A program made the position numbers and the translations under genes. The notes under the pieces are model-generated. The model searched no databases, was not told where the DNA came from, and saw only the letters and a list, made by a program, of their open reading frames with translations. 64,000 nucleotides of DNA from Coprobacter fastidiosus. Its GTDB lineage: Bacteria; Bacteroidota; Bacteroidia; Bacteroidales; Coprobacteraceae. The stretch spans positions 1,612,001 through 1,676,000 of the forward strand of contig NZ_AP028032.1 in assembly GCF_030296935.1 (NCBI RefSeq), read 5' to 3'. The first letter of the stretch is position 1. Every line of letters starts with the position of its first letter. Of this stretch, positions 61,869 to 64,000 are shown piece by piece.

Positions 61869-64000
61869 TTACAATTTTACTTTTTTTGAACGGACAGAAG
61901 CCTCTCCAGCGACCAAACCCTCGGATTTCACTTTCACCTTTATTTTTCCCGGATTAAAGGTCGTACGCACGGCAACTCTCATCAATCCGCCTTCTGCCTG
62001 CAATTCGGCATCACCCGGTGCATGATAAGAAAGTTCTTTATTTTCTGTTACATAGAAATTATAAGATCCTTTATAAACACCTTCTCCCTCAACTTCGAAA
62101 TTGAGCAGATTATCGGCTCTCGGACACCACCGTCCCTCTTTATCGACAATCTTGGCCGTTACGATAAACGCATCGGAAGCATTTGCACGCAGAACAAACT
62201 GTTCTCCGTCCGGTTTAGGCATCGGTTTCTCTATCGTTACCTCTATTGCATAGGGTTCACCTGACGATTCTATTTTTTCAGAACATACAGGTTTCTTATC
62301 GGCATCCAATCCGACAGCTTTAACAACTCCGGGAACCCACTGAATGTCTTTCCACGTACACCTGCGTGTTCGGGAATCCGGCTCAACGATTCCATAAGAT
62401 TTGTCGTTAATAAACAACTCTACATACGGACAATTACTCCATGCATCGACATCTTGAATACCGGAATAATTCCAATGGCTCTGCAAAGCGACTCCCGGTT
62501 TTTGGGAATAGGGTATCCAAAGCGCATTCTGATAAATACGATATTTCAATTTCGGAAAACGATTACCGTCCATTGCACATGAACCTAAACTTTTTTGATT
62601 TCGTTTTCCGTTCAAATAAATAGTATAACCTTCGCCATACGTCTCGGCCAGCATCCAATCGATCCAACCACAAGCTTTATTATCTAAATCCTGAAGATAA
62701 TTTTCTACATAATACTGAGAAAATCTTTTCTCGTTATCATAATCAAAGCGGGCGATACACCAGCTCGGATTTCCGCTCCAATTGGTTCCATAAACTTCAG
62801 AATTATACGAAGGATAACCTTTCATTTTTTCATAACGATTAGTATATCCGATCAAAATAGGATCTTCCTTATTCCATTTCGGAGGGAATCCGTCACGATT
62901 AGACACAATACGAGGTTGGATATAATCCCATCTTCTCACCTGCTCAAGAGTATAAGAGGGGTAGTACTTCTCACCTTCATAAGGTAAGCCGTTGTTCGAT
63001 TCCCAAACAGCAACCGAAGGATGACTCCGATAAGCAATCATCACATCCCTGTCATATTCCCACTTATAAGAAAGAGACGGTTCATCTCTCAACGCCCACT
63101 CATTATCCCCTGTATTTAAAATTACGAGAACTCCATAAACATCGCACGCCTCGAATATTTCGGCAAAGGGCGGCTGATGCCCTACACGATAGGCATTTCC
63201 TCCACATTTAGCAATATAAGCTATATCCTGCCACTGCAAAGATACCGGTACGGCAGAACCCAATCCCGGATATGTATTTCTATTCCCGAATCCCCGCAAT
63301 ATACACTTCTCTCCGTTAACATAACAATAATCTTCATCCCAAGTAATCTCCCGTATTCCACACCGCTCGTTTTTGGTATCGGTCAATTTCCCGTTTACAT
63401 ATACCTGATTGGAAACCGTATATAAATACGGTTCACCCGAACATCCCACAGGATACCATAAATGAGGTTTTTCTACAGAACCGGTACGGTCAAATAAGCG
63501 AGTTTGCCCCGGAGCAATTTCCTCGACATCCGAAAAAGACAAAACCGTACGTCCTTTTTTATCTATAAGTTTAGTACGCAACTCGACAGACTGTTCTTCA
63601 TCCGTAGCATTTTCTACATTAGTCTGAAACCGCATGACAGCTTTCTGAGGGTTTGCCGATACAGTACCGAAATAAGTGCCCCATTTTTTTAACGGAGTAT
63701 AACTGTTATACGGGATATACACCTTATTCTTTTTATGCAAATAAACCGATGCGGCTATTCCACCCATTGCTTGACCGAAACCTTCATTTTCACCAAATCC
63801 CGGCCATGCAAAAAACGTACCTTTAGAATTAGAGACTCTAACGGCAATCTGATTTTCTTCGTTCCATTTTATATAATCTGTAATATCCACGACAAAAGGC
63901 ATAAAACTTCCTACATGAGTGACCGGTCCGGGTTGTTTAGCCTTGAAGTCTCCTTGAATAGCATGACCGTTGATATACACGATTGCACCGATATTCACAC
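61869..64000 (-). CDS. GH2 family glycoside hydrolase (N-terminus beyond the window)
   Basis: At least 710 residues; the frame is open to the right edge. The sugar-binding domain tail (INGHAIQGDFK), immunoglobulin-like domain and TIM barrel (CYVNGEKCILRGFGNRN, GGNAYRVGHQPPF) are GH2. The acid/base motif, normally WxxNE, reads VWESNNG, with Gly in place of the Glu. A candidate nucleophile lies in NSEVYGTN. A C-terminal beta domain ends KKVKL, with no T9SS tail. It may be a divergent enzyme or a catalytically impaired glycan-binding relative. Nearest neighbour 106 bp away is the esterase. Confidence 0.82.
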   Translation of the reverse strand, partial: VNIGAIVYINGHAIQGDFKAKQPGPVTHVGSFMPFVVDITDYIKWNEENQIAVRVSNSKGTFFAWPGFGENEGFGQAMGGIAASVYLHKKNKVYIPYNSYTPLKKWGTYFGTVSANPQKAVMRFQTNVENATDEEQSVELRTKLIDKKGRTVLSFSDVEEIAPGQTRLFDRTGSVEKPHLWYPVGCSGEPYLYTVSNQVYVNGKLTDTKNERCGIREITWDEDYCYVNGEKCILRGFGNRNTYPGLGSAVPVSLQWQDIAYIAKCGGNAYRVGHQPPFAEIFEACDVYGVLVILNTGDNEWALRDEPSLSYKWEYDRDVMIAYRSHPSVAVWESNNGLPYEGEKYYPSYTLEQVRRWDYIQPRIVSNRDGFPPKWNKEDPILIGYTNRYEKMKGYPSYNSEVYGTNWSGNPSWCIARFDYDNEKRFSQYYVENYLQDLDNKACGWIDWMLAETYGEGYTIYLNGKRNQKSLGSCAMDGNRFPKLKYRIYQNALWIPYSQKPGVALQSHWNYSGIQDVDAWSNCPYVELFINDKSYGIVEPDSRTRRCTWKDIQWVPGVVKAVGLDADKKPVCSEKIESSGEPYAIEVTIEKPMPKPDGEQFVLRANASDAFIVTAKIVDKEGRWCPRADNLLNFEVEGEGVYKGSYNFYVTENKELSYHAPGDAELQAEGGLMRVAVRTTFNPGKIKVKVKSEGLVAGEASVRSKKVKL

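Noticed and set aside
44886-64000. Complete polysaccharide utilisation locus
   Set aside because: No SusC/SusD pair or regulator is visible within the window; only a glycoside hydrolase cluster can be supported.

Overview
The window reads as a chromosomal segment of a Bacteroidales bacterium (phylum Bacteroidota). Four things support this. Nine genes have an exact TAnnTTTG -7 promoter box. The threonine operon has the thrA / apgM-like / thrC arrangement. There is a type IX secretion (T9SS) component, PorQ, and at least five proteins end in a T9SS-type sorting domain. The window is also rich in secreted glycoside hydrolases. A T9SS-positive gut lineage such as Barnesiella/Coprobacter/Parabacteroides-like Bacteroidales is plausible; the genus is inference.

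Layout. (1) 1-8173, minus strand: the 5' end of murF, then a tight six-gene operon for peptidoglycan-sugar salvage (SpoIID-type protein, MurNAc/GlcNAc kinase, MurQ etherase, GT2 glycosyltransferase, HIT/GalT-like DUF4922 protein, AmpG/MurT-like transporter). (2) 8294-12122, minus strand: a GH108-type muramidase with no signal peptide, followed by five tandem related lipoproteins, the last one a double-frameshift pseudogene. It looks like a peptidoglycan-hydrolase effector with an array of immunity lipoproteins. (3) 12387-18065: a class A penicillin-binding protein, a decayed DUF5131 fragment, a GH92 mannosidase and a VOC protein. (4) 18376-23837, plus strand: a polymorphic-toxin island. A short RHS-core toxin with a signal peptide is followed by three near-identical 619-bp repeats, each encoding a 186-aa putative immunity protein. 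Two paralogous secreted proteins with a Cys-His transglutaminase-like motif flank it. (5) 23876-38619: mostly housekeeping genes (tRNA-Ser, tatD, a prenyl synthase, an alpha/beta hydrolase, porQ, cmk, ispH, pfkA, a T9SS-exported endonuclease, rel, a PgpH-type HD phosphohydrolase). (6) 38783-43992: the threonine operon, preceded by a Thr/Ile-rich leader peptide and hairpins that look like a ribosome-mediated attenuator. (7) 44176-64000: DUF4251 protein, GH36 alpha-galactosidase, then a minus-strand glycan-utilisation cluster (GH2 with FG-GAP repeats, GH3 with two PA14 domains, two carbohydrate-binding-module proteins, a sialate O-acetylesterase-type esterase, and a GH2 cut by the window edge). 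No SusC/SusD pair lies inside the window.

A small dispersed intergenic repeat with inverted ends (five copies or fragments, at about 12.3, 17.5, 18.2, 29.8 and 47.3 kb) is not explained by any gene and has MITE/BIME-like features. Two copies abut promoters. The most interesting systems are the muramidase/lipoprotein array, the mini-RHS toxin with triplicated immunity and flanking transglutaminase-like proteins, and the threonine attenuator.
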